A stretch of 64,000 nt of DNA from Myxococcales bacterium UBA1660 (GTDB taxonomy: Bacteria > Myxococcota_A > Polyangia > Polyangiales > Houyiibacteriaceae): positions 1 through 64,000 of the forward strand of contig DCLA01000019.1 in assembly GCA_002320815.1 (NCBI GenBank). Reading direction: 5' to 3'. This document shows, in pieces, positions 16,776 to 25,376 of this stretch. The notes below the pieces were generated by a model. That model had not been told where the DNA came from and made no database searches. It saw only the letters and a program-made list of their open reading frames with translations. Both the position numbers and the translations under genes were made by a program. Every line of letters begins with the position of its first letter. Positions within the stretch are counted from its first letter, which is position 1.

Positions 16776-17705
16776 ATGAGCGGCTGGAGCATCGACGACA
16801 TGCCCTCCCTGGAGGGGGTCCGGGCCATCGTGACCGGGGCGAACAGCGGGATCGGCTTCGAGGCCGCCCAGGCCCTGGCGGGCCGTGGCGCCAACGTCAT
16901 CCTGGCCTGCCGGAGCGAAGTTCGGGGGCGCGAAGCCCTGGCCCGCATCGAAGAGAAGCACGCCCGCGCGACCGTCGAGCTGCGTCAGCTCGACCTCTCG
17001 GATCTGGCCTCGGTGGCCGCCTTCGCCGAGGGCGTTCGCCGGGACCACCCGACCATCGACCTGCTGATCAACAACGCGGGAGTCATGGCGCTCCCCCTGC
17101 GGCGCACCGCCCAGGGCTTCGAGATGCAGCTCGGGACCAACCACCTCGGCCACTACGCGCTGACGGTGCAGCTCATGGACCGCCTGCTGGCGGCCGACGA
17201 GGCCCGGGTGGTCACCGTGAGCAGCCTGGCCCACCGGATGGGCCGCATGCGCTGGCACGATCCCAACTGGGAGCGCGGCTACCAGAAGTGGCTCGCCTAC
17301 GGCCAGAGCAAGCTGGCCAACCTGCTCTTCACCCTGGAGCTCCAGCGGCGCTTCGAAGCCGCCGGCAGCGGCGCCCTGGCGGTGGCCTGCCACCCCGGGT
17401 TCGCCGACACCAACCTGCAGTTCGTCGGTCCCCGGCTGGAGGGCTCGAAGCTCCAGCAGTGGATCATGAAGGTGAACAACCAATACATCGCCCAGGACGC
17501 CCGCGCGGGCGCGGCCCCGACGCTTTACGCGGCGACGGCCGAGGACATCGAGGGCGGAGACTTCATCGGTCCCGACGGCTTCCTGGCCATCCGGGGGACG
17601 CCCACCCACGAGCTCCCCGCGGAGCAGGCGCGGGACACCAGCGCCGCCGCGCGGCTCTGGGACCTGAGCGCCGAGCTCACCGGGGTCGCGACGGACCTCG
17701 TCTGA
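16776..17705 (+). CDS. Short-chain dehydrogenase/reductase, retinol-dehydrogenase-like
   Basis: 309 aa, NAD(P)-dependent oxidoreductase of the classical SDR type. Cofactor motif TGANSGIG at 20-27, NNAG at 99-102, catalytic Ser149 or Ser150 and Tyr175-x-x-x-Lys179 (YGQSK). The 'LGTNHLGHYALTVQLMDRLL' segment and the extended C-terminus resemble the retinol dehydrogenase/WWOX-like group that acts on hydrophobic alcohols and ketones. The substrate is not predictable. The ATG is preceded by GAGAGAAG at a long distance. It is divergent from the motor operon across 221 bases of spacer in which I find no convincing promoter. Confidence 0.9.
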   Translation: MSGWSIDDMPSLEGVRAIVTGANSGIGFEAAQALAGRGANVILACRSEVRGREALARIEEKHARATVELRQLDLSDLASVAAFAEGVRRDHPTIDLLINNAGVMALPLRRTAQGFEMQLGTNHLGHYALTVQLMDRLLAADEARVVTVSSLAHRMGRMRWHDPNWERGYQKWLAYGQSKLANLLFTLELQRRFEAAGSGALAVACHPGFADTNLQFVGPRLEGSKLQQWIMKVNNQYIAQDARAGAAPTLYAATAEDIEGGDFIGPDGFLAIRGTPTHELPAEQARDTSAAARLWDLSAELTGVATDLV

Positions 17706-17723
17706 GCGCGGCGACCGGGCCGC

Positions 17724-18677
17724 TCAATCGCACCAGGGCGCGACGCGCCCGTCGGTGCCGGTGTGCACGTAGGCGTCGGAGATGAAGCCGCGGCCGATGC
17801 GGTCCCAGAGGCGCGTCGTGCCGAACTTGCCGGTCACCCGGGTGCCGCGCCGGTGGCACCGGATGCGCACCCGGGTCCCGCTGGCCACGGTGCCCACCGC
17901 GCGCGCGTCGGTGCGCGGCGCCGACCGAATGGTGAGCGGGGCCCCGTTGGTCCGCACGGTGCCGTTGGTCCCGTCGCTCTGGGTCGCGCACCCGTTGCGG
18001 CTCTTGTAGTTCCGGGTGCCGAAGAAGTGGGCCCGGTTGCCGTTGAAGCTGGGCCGGATGGCCACGCCGTTGCGCCGCAGCTCGAAGTGGAGGTGCGGCC
18101 CGGTGGAGCCGCCGCTGTTGCCCACCGCGCCGATCCGCTGGCCTCGACGCACCCGCTGGCCCACCGAGACCGCCTGGCCCCGGAGGTGGGCGTAGCGGGT
18201 CCGGTAGCCGCTGCCGTGATCGATCTCGATCCAGCGGCCGTAGCTGCTGCTGCCGGTGTTGCCCACCACCGTCACCCGGCCGGGCGCCGCGGCCAGCACC
18301 GAGTCGCCGAAGTCGTCGCGGCGGTTGAAGTCGACGGAGTTCACCGGGCTGTGGTTGGTCCGGGTCTGGCCCGCCCAGACCTGCCCGCAGGGGAAGGGGA
18401 GCTGGAAGACCGGCGCGGCCTTGGGGGCCCCGGCGGCCTCGGCCGCGAGATCGGCCTCGTCGGCGGCCGCGGCCTCCTCCTTGGAGAGGAACATCTCGTC
18501 GTTCTCGTACCACTCCTCGGGCGACTCGGCCTCGTCGCCCTCGGGGGCGCCGTCGTCGGCCCACTCGTGGTCCAGGATGGCGGCCGGATCGTCGTCGTCC
18601 CAGGAGGCCATCTCGGCGGTACAGCCGCCGAGGGCGAGGAGACAGACGAAGGTCGAACGGTACGAGAGCGGGAGCAT
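17724..18677 (-). CDS. M23 peptidase lipoprotein with C-terminal SH3-like domain
   Basis: 317 aa from ATG 18677, which follows AAAGGA at good spacing and gives a lipobox LGGC (Cys19). An acidic linker runs to about 85. The LytM/M23 domain spans about 100-205 with zinc ligands in NHSPVNSVDF (His, Asp) and HLHFEL (His), and 'YRTRYAHL' before. The remaining 110 residues form an SH3b-like module ('GAPLTIRSAPRTDARAVGTVASGTRVRIRCHRRG') that would bind the cell wall. It is likely an outer-membrane-anchored peptidoglycan endopeptidase or an enzyme against other cells' walls. Unlike the LysM enzyme at 10424-11668, it is a lipoprotein. Confidence 0.9.
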   Translation of the reverse strand: MLPLSYRSTFVCLLALGGCTAEMASWDDDDPAAILDHEWADDGAPEGDEAESPEEWYENDEMFLSKEEAAAADEADLAAEAAGAPKAAPVFQLPFPCGQVWAGQTRTNHSPVNSVDFNRRDDFGDSVLAAAPGRVTVVGNTGSSSYGRWIEIDHGSGYRTRYAHLRGQAVSVGQRVRRGQRIGAVGNSGGSTGPHLHFELRRNGVAIRPSFNGNRAHFFGTRNYKSRNGCATQSDGTNGTVRTNGAPLTIRSAPRTDARAVGTVASGTRVRIRCHRRGTRVTGKFGTTRLWDRIGRGFISDAYVHTGTDGRVAPWCD

Positions 18678-18763
18678 CCGGGGGTCCTTTCGCGGGGAGG
18701 CGTTGCCTCCTCGCATCGGGATAGGGGACCCCCGCTCGTCGCCTCCTTACCGGGGCGGCGCGT

Positions 18764-20053
18764 TCAGCGCAGCGCCTCGAGGTGCGCCTCGGCGACCGGG
18801 CTGCCCGGGGCGCGTTCGAGCGCGCGGCTCCAGGCGTCGCGGGCGCCGGCGCGATCGCCGCTGCGCTCCGCGAGGAGGGCGAGGTTCATCAACGGGTGGG
18901 GGTCCGCGCCGTCGAGCTCCGCCGCCCGCTCCAGCGCCACCCGCGCCGCGCCGTCGTCCCGCCCCATCAGCGCCGCGCCCAGCCCGTTGTGAGCGGCGGC
19001 CAGGCTCGGGTCCCGCTCCAGCGCCTGCCGATAAGCGAAGGCCGCGTCGGCCCGCTCGCCGGTGGCGAAGAGGACGTTGCCCAGCTTCACCCAGCCGCCG
19101 GCGTGGTGGAGGTTGTCGCGCATGACCAGCCGGTAGGCGTTGGCGGCCTCTTCCAGCCGCCCCTCGGCCCGCAGGAGATCGCCCTCGGCCAGCGCTGCGT
19201 CGAGGCTCTCGGGGCTCAGCTCGCGGGCGCGCTCGATGGCCGGGCGGGCGCGGTCGAGGTCCCCGGCGTCCAGGGCGGCGAGCCCGCGGCCCAACCAGGC
19301 GTCACCGCGACCGGCGGCCAGCTCGGTGGCGCGGCGGAACGCGGCTGCGCTGGCCTCGGTCTCGCCGGCCGCCCGCTCCTGCCGGCCGTGGTTCACCCAG
19401 GCGTCGACCAGCTCCGGGTCCAGCTCCAGGGCCCGCGCGACCTCGGCCCGGGCGGCCGCGAGATCCCCGAGGGCCTCCAGCGCCAGGCCGTGCCGGTTGT
19501 GGACCGCGGCCACGTCGGGCTCGAGGCGCGCCAGCTCGGCGAAGGCGTCTCGAGCCGCGCGGGCCTCCTCGCGGTCGAGGGCGAGGTCCCCGGCGAAGAG
19601 CAGGGCCCGGCGATGGTCGGTGTCCCCCAGGTCGGCGCCGAGGATGGTCGCCTCCCGGACGTGTTCGTCGGCTTCGTCCAGGTGTCCCCGGCCCACGGCG
19701 ATGGCCGCGGCCACCAGTCGGGTCCGCGCGGTCCAACCGGGACGCTTGGCCTCGCGGAGGGCGCCCGCGGCGCTCACCAGGTCGCCGGCGACGAGGAAGG
19801 CGACGCTCTCCGCCTCGGCGACCTCCTGGTCGACCTCGGCGCCCAGCTCCCGGGCGGCCTCCAGATGGGCCAGCGCGTCCCCGGCCTCCAGATCGTGCAG
19901 CTCAGGCGCCTCCCGGAAGGGCGCCCCCAGCGCGGCCCGCGCGGCGTCCAGATGGGCGTCCCGGGTGCTCGCGCGATGCTGGCTCCAGGTGAGCACCGCC
20001 GCCAACGCGAGCGCGCCGGAGACCAGCGCGGAAAGGAGGATTCGTCGCCGCAT
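18764..20053 (-). CDS. Membrane-anchored TPR protein
   Basis: 429 aa. An N-terminal hydrophobic helix (about 5-23) after MRRR is an uncleaved anchor or signal. After it lie at least nine TPR units to the C-terminus, for example 'HNRHGLALEALGDLAAARAEVARALELDPELVDAWVNHGRQERAAGETEASAAAF' and 'KLGNVLFATGERADAAFAYRQALERDPSLAAAHNGLGAAL'. It is 86 bases upstream of the M23 lipoprotein on the same strand and may be co-transcribed with it. TPR domains bind proteins; the partner is unknown. Confidence 0.8.
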   Translation of the reverse strand: MRRRILLSALVSGALALAAVLTWSQHRASTRDAHLDAARAALGAPFREAPELHDLEAGDALAHLEAARELGAEVDQEVAEAESVAFLVAGDLVSAAGALREAKRPGWTARTRLVAAAIAVGRGHLDEADEHVREATILGADLGDTDHRRALLFAGDLALDREEARAARDAFAELARLEPDVAAVHNRHGLALEALGDLAAARAEVARALELDPELVDAWVNHGRQERAAGETEASAAAFRRATELAAGRGDAWLGRGLAALDAGDLDRARPAIERARELSPESLDAALAEGDLLRAEGRLEEAANAYRLVMRDNLHHAGGWVKLGNVLFATGERADAAFAYRQALERDPSLAAAHNGLGAALMGRDDGAARVALERAAELDGADPHPLMNLALLAERSGDRAGARDAWSRALERAPGSPVAEAHLEALR

Positions 20054-20219
20054 ACCGGACCTTTCGGAGGCCCTCCGCGCGGGGTCAACTTTTCTGCGCG
20101 ACCGGGCAGGCCTCGCGACCGGGCGGACCGCATTCGGGGGACTGACCGGCGGACCGGGGGGTGGTAGGCTCTCCCCTTCCTCGCTTCCGGGTTCGCCCGC
20201 CCCACCCCACGACCGCGCT

Positions 20220-21269
20220 CTGCCGACTCACCCTGCCATCGGCCGCCTCCTCGGCGGAAAGTACGAGCTCCTCGCCCTCGCCGGCCACGGCGGGATGGCC
20301 GAGGTCTTCCGCGCCACCACGCACGGGGTGGCCGGGTTCCGGCGACCGGTCGCGGTGAAGCGGATCCTCGACGAGCTGAGCGAGGACCCGAAGTTCGTCG
20401 CCATGTTCGTGGAGGAGGCCCGGGTCACCGCGGCGCTCCAGCATCCGAACATCGTGGGGATCCACGACTTCGACCGGGACGAGGACGGCGCCTACTTCCT
20501 GGTCATGGAGTGGGTCGACGGGCTCAACCTCTTCGAGTGGCGGATGGCACACAAGGCGGCCGCGGCGCGGACGCCCTGGCACCTCGTGGCGGCCATCGGC
20601 ATCGAGATCCTCAAGGCGCTCAACGCCGCCCACGGGAACCGCAACGACGAGGGCGAACTCTCCCCGGTCTATCACCGCGACGTCACCCCGCAGAACATCC
20701 TCCTCGGCACCAACGGGGTGGTTCGGCTGGCCGACTTCGGGCTGGCGCGGGCGATGGACCGAGCGCGCATCACCCAGCCGGAGATGGTCAAGGGCAAGCT
20801 CGGCTACATCGCGCCGGAGATGACCCAGGGGGCCGACCCCACGGTGCAGACCGACCTCTTCGGGGTGGGCATCGTCATGTGGGAGGCCCTCGCGGGCCGG
20901 AAGCTCTTCCTCGGGGAGAGCCCCTTGGAGATCCTCGAGCAGGTCCGCGACGCGCGGGTCCCGCCCCTCACCGAGTACCGCGATGACCTCCCCCAGAGCT
21001 TGACCGACGCCGTGCACCGGGCGCTCCGCAAGGAGCCCGAGCGCCGCTACTCCTCGGCCCGCTCGATGGTCCGAGCCCTGGCCAACATCCTGCGGATGAC
21101 CCCCGAGTCCACGTCGAACGACGTCATCGCGCGATCCATCGCGGAGGCGCGCCAGCGCCTGCGACGAGCGGTCACCGACGAGCACGAGGTCACCGCCCTC
21201 CTGGACATCGAGCGGCTCCGCACCGTCGACGCCGCGCCCCGGGAGATGCCGCGCGCGAGCGCGGAGTGA
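20220..21269 (+). CDS. Hanks-type Ser/Thr protein kinase with unusual start
   Basis: A kinase domain spans nearly all of the protein: P-loop 'LAGHGGMAEVFRA', catalytic Lys in VAVKRIL, HRDVTPQN catalytic loop, ADFGLAR, and 'GYIAPEM' for the activation segment. It has no membrane helix or C-terminal sensor and is therefore soluble. No ATG or GTG occurs in frame between the divergent TPR gene and the P-loop: the first ATG lies inside the glycine loop (GM of GGMAEVF), too late for a working domain. I place the start at CTG 20220, in frame before 'THPAIGRLLGGKYELL'. The stop overlaps the next gene as GTGA. A frameshift or sequencing error is the other explanation. Confidence 0.85.
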   Translation: MPTHPAIGRLLGGKYELLALAGHGGMAEVFRATTHGVAGFRRPVAVKRILDELSEDPKFVAMFVEEARVTAALQHPNIVGIHDFDRDEDGAYFLVMEWVDGLNLFEWRMAHKAAAARTPWHLVAAIGIEILKALNAAHGNRNDEGELSPVYHRDVTPQNILLGTNGVVRLADFGLARAMDRARITQPEMVKGKLGYIAPEMTQGADPTVQTDLFGVGIVMWEALAGRKLFLGESPLEILEQVRDARVPPLTEYRDDLPQSLTDAVHRALRKEPERRYSSARSMVRALANILRMTPESTSNDVIARSIAEARQRLRRAVTDEHEVTALLDIERLRTVDAAPREMPRASAE

Positions 21270-22396
21270 GGGCCCTCCGGCTCGCCGCGATCCTGGTGCT
21301 CGGCGCCTGCACCTGCCGGTCGTCGTCGCCGCCGAGCGCGGACCTCGGCGCGCGGCCGCCCCAGAGCCACTCCCCCACGGTCCCCGCCGAGCGCCGGGCA
21401 CCGACCGCGCTCGATCGCTACGAGGCGCACCTCGCGAGCCCGCCCGCCCAGCGGGAGGTGGTGCGGCGCCGGGCGCTCCTCGCTGCCGACGGGCGGGAGC
21501 AAGCGAGGCGGGGCGAGAGGGACGTCGCGCTCCGCTACCTCGAGGACGCCCTGGAGGCGGGGCCCACCGCGGCGCTCCACCGGGAGGCCGGCGCGCTGGC
21601 GCTCGAGCTCGATCGCCCCGCCGTAGCCGACGCCCACCTGACAGCGGCGCTGGCGCTGGCCATCGAGCCCCGGGAGCGTGCCCACGGTCTGCACGAGCGG
21701 GCTCGCTGGGCTCGCCGGGCCGGCGACCTCGTGGCGGCCCGGGCGGCGCTCCGGGAAGCCCTCGCCATCCGCCCCAGCGGGGCGCTGGCCCGGGAGCTCA
21801 CCGCGCTGGAGCCGACGGACGATACCTCGGGCGCGGTGCCTGCGCCCCCGGCCGCCGCGCCCCCCGCCGCCGAGGCCCGCGACCCCGCTCCCGACCTCGC
21901 GGCCCTCTGTGCCCACCTCGGCTGCTCCCCCGAAGCCGAGATCCCGGGCGACGCGGAAGCCCCGGCGGTCCCCGCGGGATGGTCGGGCGCCCTGGAGCTG
22001 CGGCTGGTCGGCGGCGGCGCCCCCGTGGCCACGACCTGGTTGGCCGTGCGTCACGCCGACGGATGGCGGTCGGCGGGCGTGGTGGCCCGACGGCAGGTCG
22101 AGCGCACCTATGGCGCCCTGGACGCAGAAGAGACCGTGGTCGCGACGACGGCGGACGACGACGGGCTGCTCGTCGAGGTGGTCGGGGCCGTGGACGAGCG
22201 CCCCGAGGAAGCGATGGCGGCCTTCGCCTGCGCCGACGAGCACCCGAACGCGGCGGGCGCGCGGCGCTGCTTCGAAGACGCGACCCGAGCGCTGCCGCCC
22301 CCGGACTCCTGGTCGTTCACGCTGCGCTTCGCCGAGCGTGACGGCGCCATCCGCCTCGTCGAGCGCCGGCCGGGGCCGGCGACTCAGGCCGACTGA
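21266..22396 (+). CDS. TPR-type lipoprotein coupled to the kinase
   Basis: 376 aa from a GTG that overlaps the kinase stop. Lipobox LGAC (Cys15) followed by CTCRSSSPPSADLG. Residues about 60-170 form two to three TPR-like helical pairs ('ALRYLEDALEAGPTAALHREAGALALEL', 'AGDLVAARAALREALAIRPSGALARELTAL'). After a Pro/Ala linker, the last 150 residues read as an alpha/beta domain ('WSGALELRLVGGGAPVATTWLAVRHADGWRS' to the end) that I do not recognise. Tight coupling suggests it is made with the kinase and may be its outer-membrane partner. No known family. Confidence 0.68.
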   Translation: MRALRLAAILVLGACTCRSSSPPSADLGARPPQSHSPTVPAERRAPTALDRYEAHLASPPAQREVVRRRALLAADGREQARRGERDVALRYLEDALEAGPTAALHREAGALALELDRPAVADAHLTAALALAIEPRERAHGLHERARWARRAGDLVAARAALREALAIRPSGALARELTALEPTDDTSGAVPAPPAAAPPAAEARDPAPDLAALCAHLGCSPEAEIPGDAEAPAVPAGWSGALELRLVGGGAPVATTWLAVRHADGWRSAGVVARRQVERTYGALDAEETVVATTADDDGLLVEVVGAVDERPEEAMAAFACADEHPNAAGARRCFEDATRALPPPDSWSFTLRFAERDGAIRLVERRPGPATQAD

Positions 22397-22406
22397 GCGC
22401 GGTCGT

Positions 22407-22997
22407 TCAGAGCAGGAACGAGACGAGCCAGTCGAGGAAGAGCGCCGCCAGGGTCAGGGGGATGACCAGCCCGATGGCGCTGCCGACCATGTAGTCCCGG
22501 AACCGCACCGGCGAGAGCGCCAGCGCGTAGTTCAGCGGCGGCGCGACCCAGAGGATCAGGCGGAGCAGCGCGACCACGCGCACCGGCCGCTCCTCGAGGC
22601 GGTCGAGGATCTTGCGGACCCGGGGGTGACCGATGGAGCCGAGCGCCCGACCACCGACGCCGCGCACCACCCCGAAGCTGACCGCGACGCTCACCAGCGC
22701 GCCGACGTAGGCGGTGATCCCCCCGACCAGCTCACCGTAGGCCAGGACGGCGGCGGCGACGAAGACCACTCCGGGGACGTGGAGGAGTTCCCCGACGGCG
22801 AAGGCCCCGATGAAGAGGAAGATGCCCCAGGCGCCCGCGGACTGGATGGCGTCCCGGATCCCCTCGAGGGTGAAGTGGTCGGCCCAGCCGCTGGCCCAGC
22901 CGAAGACGAAGAGCCCGGCCATGAACACGCCGAGCAAGACCAAGCGCAGCTTCGACGGCGCCTGCGGCTCGTCGGTCACGGAACCCGCCTCCTCCAT
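22407..22997 (-). CDS. TVP38/TMEM64 (VTT/DedA superfamily) membrane protein
   Basis: 196 aa from ATG 22997. About five hydrophobic segments. The motif 'GAFAVGELLHVPGVVFVAAAVLAYGELVGGITAYVGALVSVAVSFGVVRGVG' matches the VTT domain (re-entrant loop with G-x-x-x-x-P and G-x-x-x-G-S). The 'RPVRVVALLRLILWVAPPLNYALALSPVRFRDYMVGSAIGL' segment resembles the second half, with the F/R-x-x-P region. DedA-family members are proposed lipid scramblases or transporters of undecaprenyl phosphate. The substrate is unknown. It converges on the lipoprotein gene at 22396. Confidence 0.85.
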   Translation of the reverse strand: MEEAGSVTDEPQAPSKLRLVLLGVFMAGLFVFGWASGWADHFTLEGIRDAIQSAGAWGIFLFIGAFAVGELLHVPGVVFVAAAVLAYGELVGGITAYVGALVSVAVSFGVVRGVGGRALGSIGHPRVRKILDRLEERPVRVVALLRLILWVAPPLNYALALSPVRFRDYMVGSAIGLVIPLTLAALFLDWLVSFLL

Positions 22998-23073
22998 GGG
23001 GCCCAGCCTACGGCGCACGCGCGGCGATGGGTAGCCGAACCCGGAAGGGGCCCCGAAGCGCTATGCTCGCGCC

Positions 23074-23931
23074 GTGCTCAACGTCGACGAGTTCGAGTCG
23101 GTCTTTCGCGCGGCCGACAAACCCCGCTTCGCCTACGCGCCGCCGCCCCTGGGGCGCCTGCTGCTCCTCGCGGACCTGGAGGGCGACGCGCTCGCCGGGT
23201 GGGTCGAGGCCTGCCAGCGGCTCCTCGCCCCCGGCACCGATCCCGACGCCGAGTGGGAGGTGCGCGGCGAGGGCTCCTGGCGCACCGTCGAAGGCTGCCT
23301 CCGCCTGGCCGGCGATGGGGCCTTCGACGCCGTGGTCACGTACCGCAACCTGCACAGCGACGCCTGGAAGTGGAGCTACAGCCTGGGCGTCTACCTCAAC
23401 GCGCTCACCCGCGGGACCCAGCTCCCGGTCGTCGTGACGCCCAACCCCCGCGCCTACCCCTCGATGGAGTGGCAGCACTCGCGGACCGACAGCGTGATGG
23501 CCATCAACGACAGCCTGACCGGCGACGACGGATTGGTGAGCTGGGCGGCGAAGCTCACCCGGCCGGGCGGCCGACTCCACCTGACCCACATGGAGCACGA
23601 CGCGATCTTCGAGCGCTACATGGGCGCCATCGCCAAGGTCCCGGAGATCGACACCGAGACCGCCCGGGAGACCCTCCTGGAGCAGCTCCTCCGCGAGCCG
23701 CGCGAGTGGATCGCCACCGCCAGCGAGGTCCTGGCCGGCGCCGGCGCCGAGCTCGATGTCGTCCCGCACGTCCTGCAGGGCCACCGGGTCGCCGACTACC
23801 GGGCCATCATCGAGGAGCAGGAGGTGGACCTGGTGGTCTTCCCCACCCTCGAGGAGGACCGCATCGCGCTCCACGGCGTGGCCTATTCGCTCGCCGTCGA
23901 GCTGACCCAGACGCCGCTCCTGATGGTCTGA
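23074..23931 (+). CDS. Universal-stress-protein-like protein upstream of antiporter
   Basis: 285 aa from GTG 23074. Mixed alpha/beta fold with 'RLLLLADLEGDALAGWVEAC' and a C-terminal segment 'LAGAGAELDVVPHVLQGHRVADYRAIIEEQEVDLVVFPTLEEDRIALHGVAYSLAVELTQTPLLMV', which resembles the USP end (D-L-x-V-x-x-T and P-V-L-x-V). The usual ATP-binding G-x2-G-x9-GS is not clear, so nucleotide binding is doubtful. It lies 4 bases before the antiporter gene. USP-like proteins next to membrane transporters often act as regulators of them; that is inference here. Confidence 0.65.
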   Translation: MLNVDEFESVFRAADKPRFAYAPPPLGRLLLLADLEGDALAGWVEACQRLLAPGTDPDAEWEVRGEGSWRTVEGCLRLAGDGAFDAVVTYRNLHSDAWKWSYSLGVYLNALTRGTQLPVVVTPNPRAYPSMEWQHSRTDSVMAINDSLTGDDGLVSWAAKLTRPGGRLHLTHMEHDAIFERYMGAIAKVPEIDTETARETLLEQLLREPREWIATASEVLAGAGAELDVVPHVLQGHRVADYRAIIEEQEVDLVVFPTLEEDRIALHGVAYSLAVELTQTPLLMV

Positions 23932-23935
23932 GCCG

Positions 23936-25318
23936 ATGCCGCACCACGAACCCACGATGGGCGTCACGCTCGTCTTCGTCGCCGTGCTGGTCGGGATGGT
24001 CCTCGCCCTCGCGCTGGAGGAACGACTCCACGCGAAGAAGTCGGTCATCACCGGCGTCTTCGCCGTGCTCGCGCTGGGCCTCGGCCACGCGATGCAGGTC
24101 CTCCCCTTCGGCCCCGTCCAGAACGCCTGGGGCGAGGCCCGCGAGCTCCCGGTCTACGTCCTGGGCATCGACTGGCCGGTCATCGCCATCATCCTCGGGT
24201 CCAGCCTCTTCGTGGACGTGACCAGCAAGTCGGGCTTGTTCACCTGGATCGCGATCAAGCTCACCAAAGCCTCGAAGGGCGACCCCTTCGGGCTCCTGGT
24301 GGCCTACGGCGGGCTCACCGTCCTCTTCTCGGCGCTGCTCAACAACGTCACCGCGATGATCATCGTCGGGTCGCTCACGGCGGTGTCCCTGGAGAAGCTC
24401 GAGCGCCGCGACCAGCTCCTCGGCTTCCTGCTCATCGAGGGCCTCCTGACCAACGTGGGCGGACTGCTCACGCTGATCTCCTCGGTGCCCAACATCATCG
24501 TGGGGACCGCCGCGGGGATCTCCTTCGTCCGCTTCTTCCTCGTGGCGGCGCCCTACGTCCTGGTCGCCACTGTGCTCACCCTCCTCCTCGGCGCCCGGAT
24601 CTTCGGCATCCGGCGGCTGAAGACGGAGTCCGAGCGCCGGGCGGCGGCGGAGCGGGTCGCGTCCTTCGACGAGCGCGACGGCATCGACTCGCTCCGCTTC
24701 TTCCGCTTCGCGGGCGTGATGCTGGTGCTCTTCATCGCCGCCATCGCCGCCGCGTCGGTGCTCGAGTACCCGCTGGGGATGGGCTTCGTCGCGATGGCCT
24801 TCGGCATCGTGATGCTCCTCCGCTTCAAGGGGACCGCCGAGCGCTTCTATCGCGACGTCGACTGGGACCTGCTGCTCTTCTTCGCGTTCCTCTTCATCGT
24901 CATCGACGTGATGGAGCACGCGGAGGTCCTCGCGCTCATCGGCGACGGCCTCGCCCGGGTCATCGCGCTCAACGACTCGGTCGCTGGCGCGGGCACGGCG
25001 GCGACCCTGGTGAGCAGCGCCGGATTCAGCGCCGTCACCGACAACATCCCGCTGGCCGCGATGCTGGCGAAGATCCTCGGCGGCATGGCGCCCCTCGACG
25101 ACCCGCGGCTCTGGTGGTCGGTGGTCTTCGGCGCGAACCTGGGCGGCAACCTCACGCCCATCGGATCGGCGTCCACGGTCGTCGCCGTGACCCTGATGCA
25201 CAAGTACGGGCTCCCCATGACCTTCGGGAAGTTCGTGCGCGCCGCGGCGATCTTCGCGCTACTGCAGATCGCGTTGGCGGTGATCCACGTGCTGTGGATC
25301 GTGCCGCTCCTGAGCTGA
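23936..25318 (+). CDS. NhaD/ArsB-type ion transporter (Na+/H+ antiporter-like)
   Basis: 460 aa with about eleven hydrophobic helices. Family hallmarks: 'LFSALLNNVTAMIIV' (helix with conserved N-N), 'TNVGGLLTLISSVPNIIVG' (the T-x-x-G re-entrant loop) and its repeat 'FSAVTDNIPLAAML' and 'GANLGGNLTPIGSASTVVAV'. These repeats fit the ion transporter (IT) superfamily group that includes NhaD and ArsB. 'FLFIVIDVMEH' carries acidic residues in the membrane. Na+/H+ exchange is the best guess; arsenite export is an alternative, but there is no ars gene nearby. It is probably co-transcribed with the USP-like gene. Confidence 0.85.
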   Translation: MPHHEPTMGVTLVFVAVLVGMVLALALEERLHAKKSVITGVFAVLALGLGHAMQVLPFGPVQNAWGEARELPVYVLGIDWPVIAIILGSSLFVDVTSKSGLFTWIAIKLTKASKGDPFGLLVAYGGLTVLFSALLNNVTAMIIVGSLTAVSLEKLERRDQLLGFLLIEGLLTNVGGLLTLISSVPNIIVGTAAGISFVRFFLVAAPYVLVATVLTLLLGARIFGIRRLKTESERRAAAERVASFDERDGIDSLRFFRFAGVMLVLFIAAIAAASVLEYPLGMGFVAMAFGIVMLLRFKGTAERFYRDVDWDLLLFFAFLFIVIDVMEHAEVLALIGDGLARVIALNDSVAGAGTAATLVSSAGFSAVTDNIPLAAMLAKILGGMAPLDDPRLWWSVVFGANLGGNLTPIGSASTVVAVTLMHKYGLPMTFGKFVRAAAIFALLQIALAVIHVLWIVPLLS

Positions 25319-25339
25319 GCGAGCGGCAACCGAGGCGCT

Positions 25340-25365
25340 CCGAGCCCGTCCCCCAACGGGCTCGG
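25340..25365. terminator. Hairpin between convergent genes
   Basis: A perfect 10-bp stem, CCGAGCCCGT / ACGGGCTCGG, loop CCCCCA, 21 bases after the antiporter stop and 11 before the stop of the convergent LuxR gene. There is no U-tract on either strand. Confidence 0.45.
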
Positions 25366-25376
25366 TGGCCTTCGGG

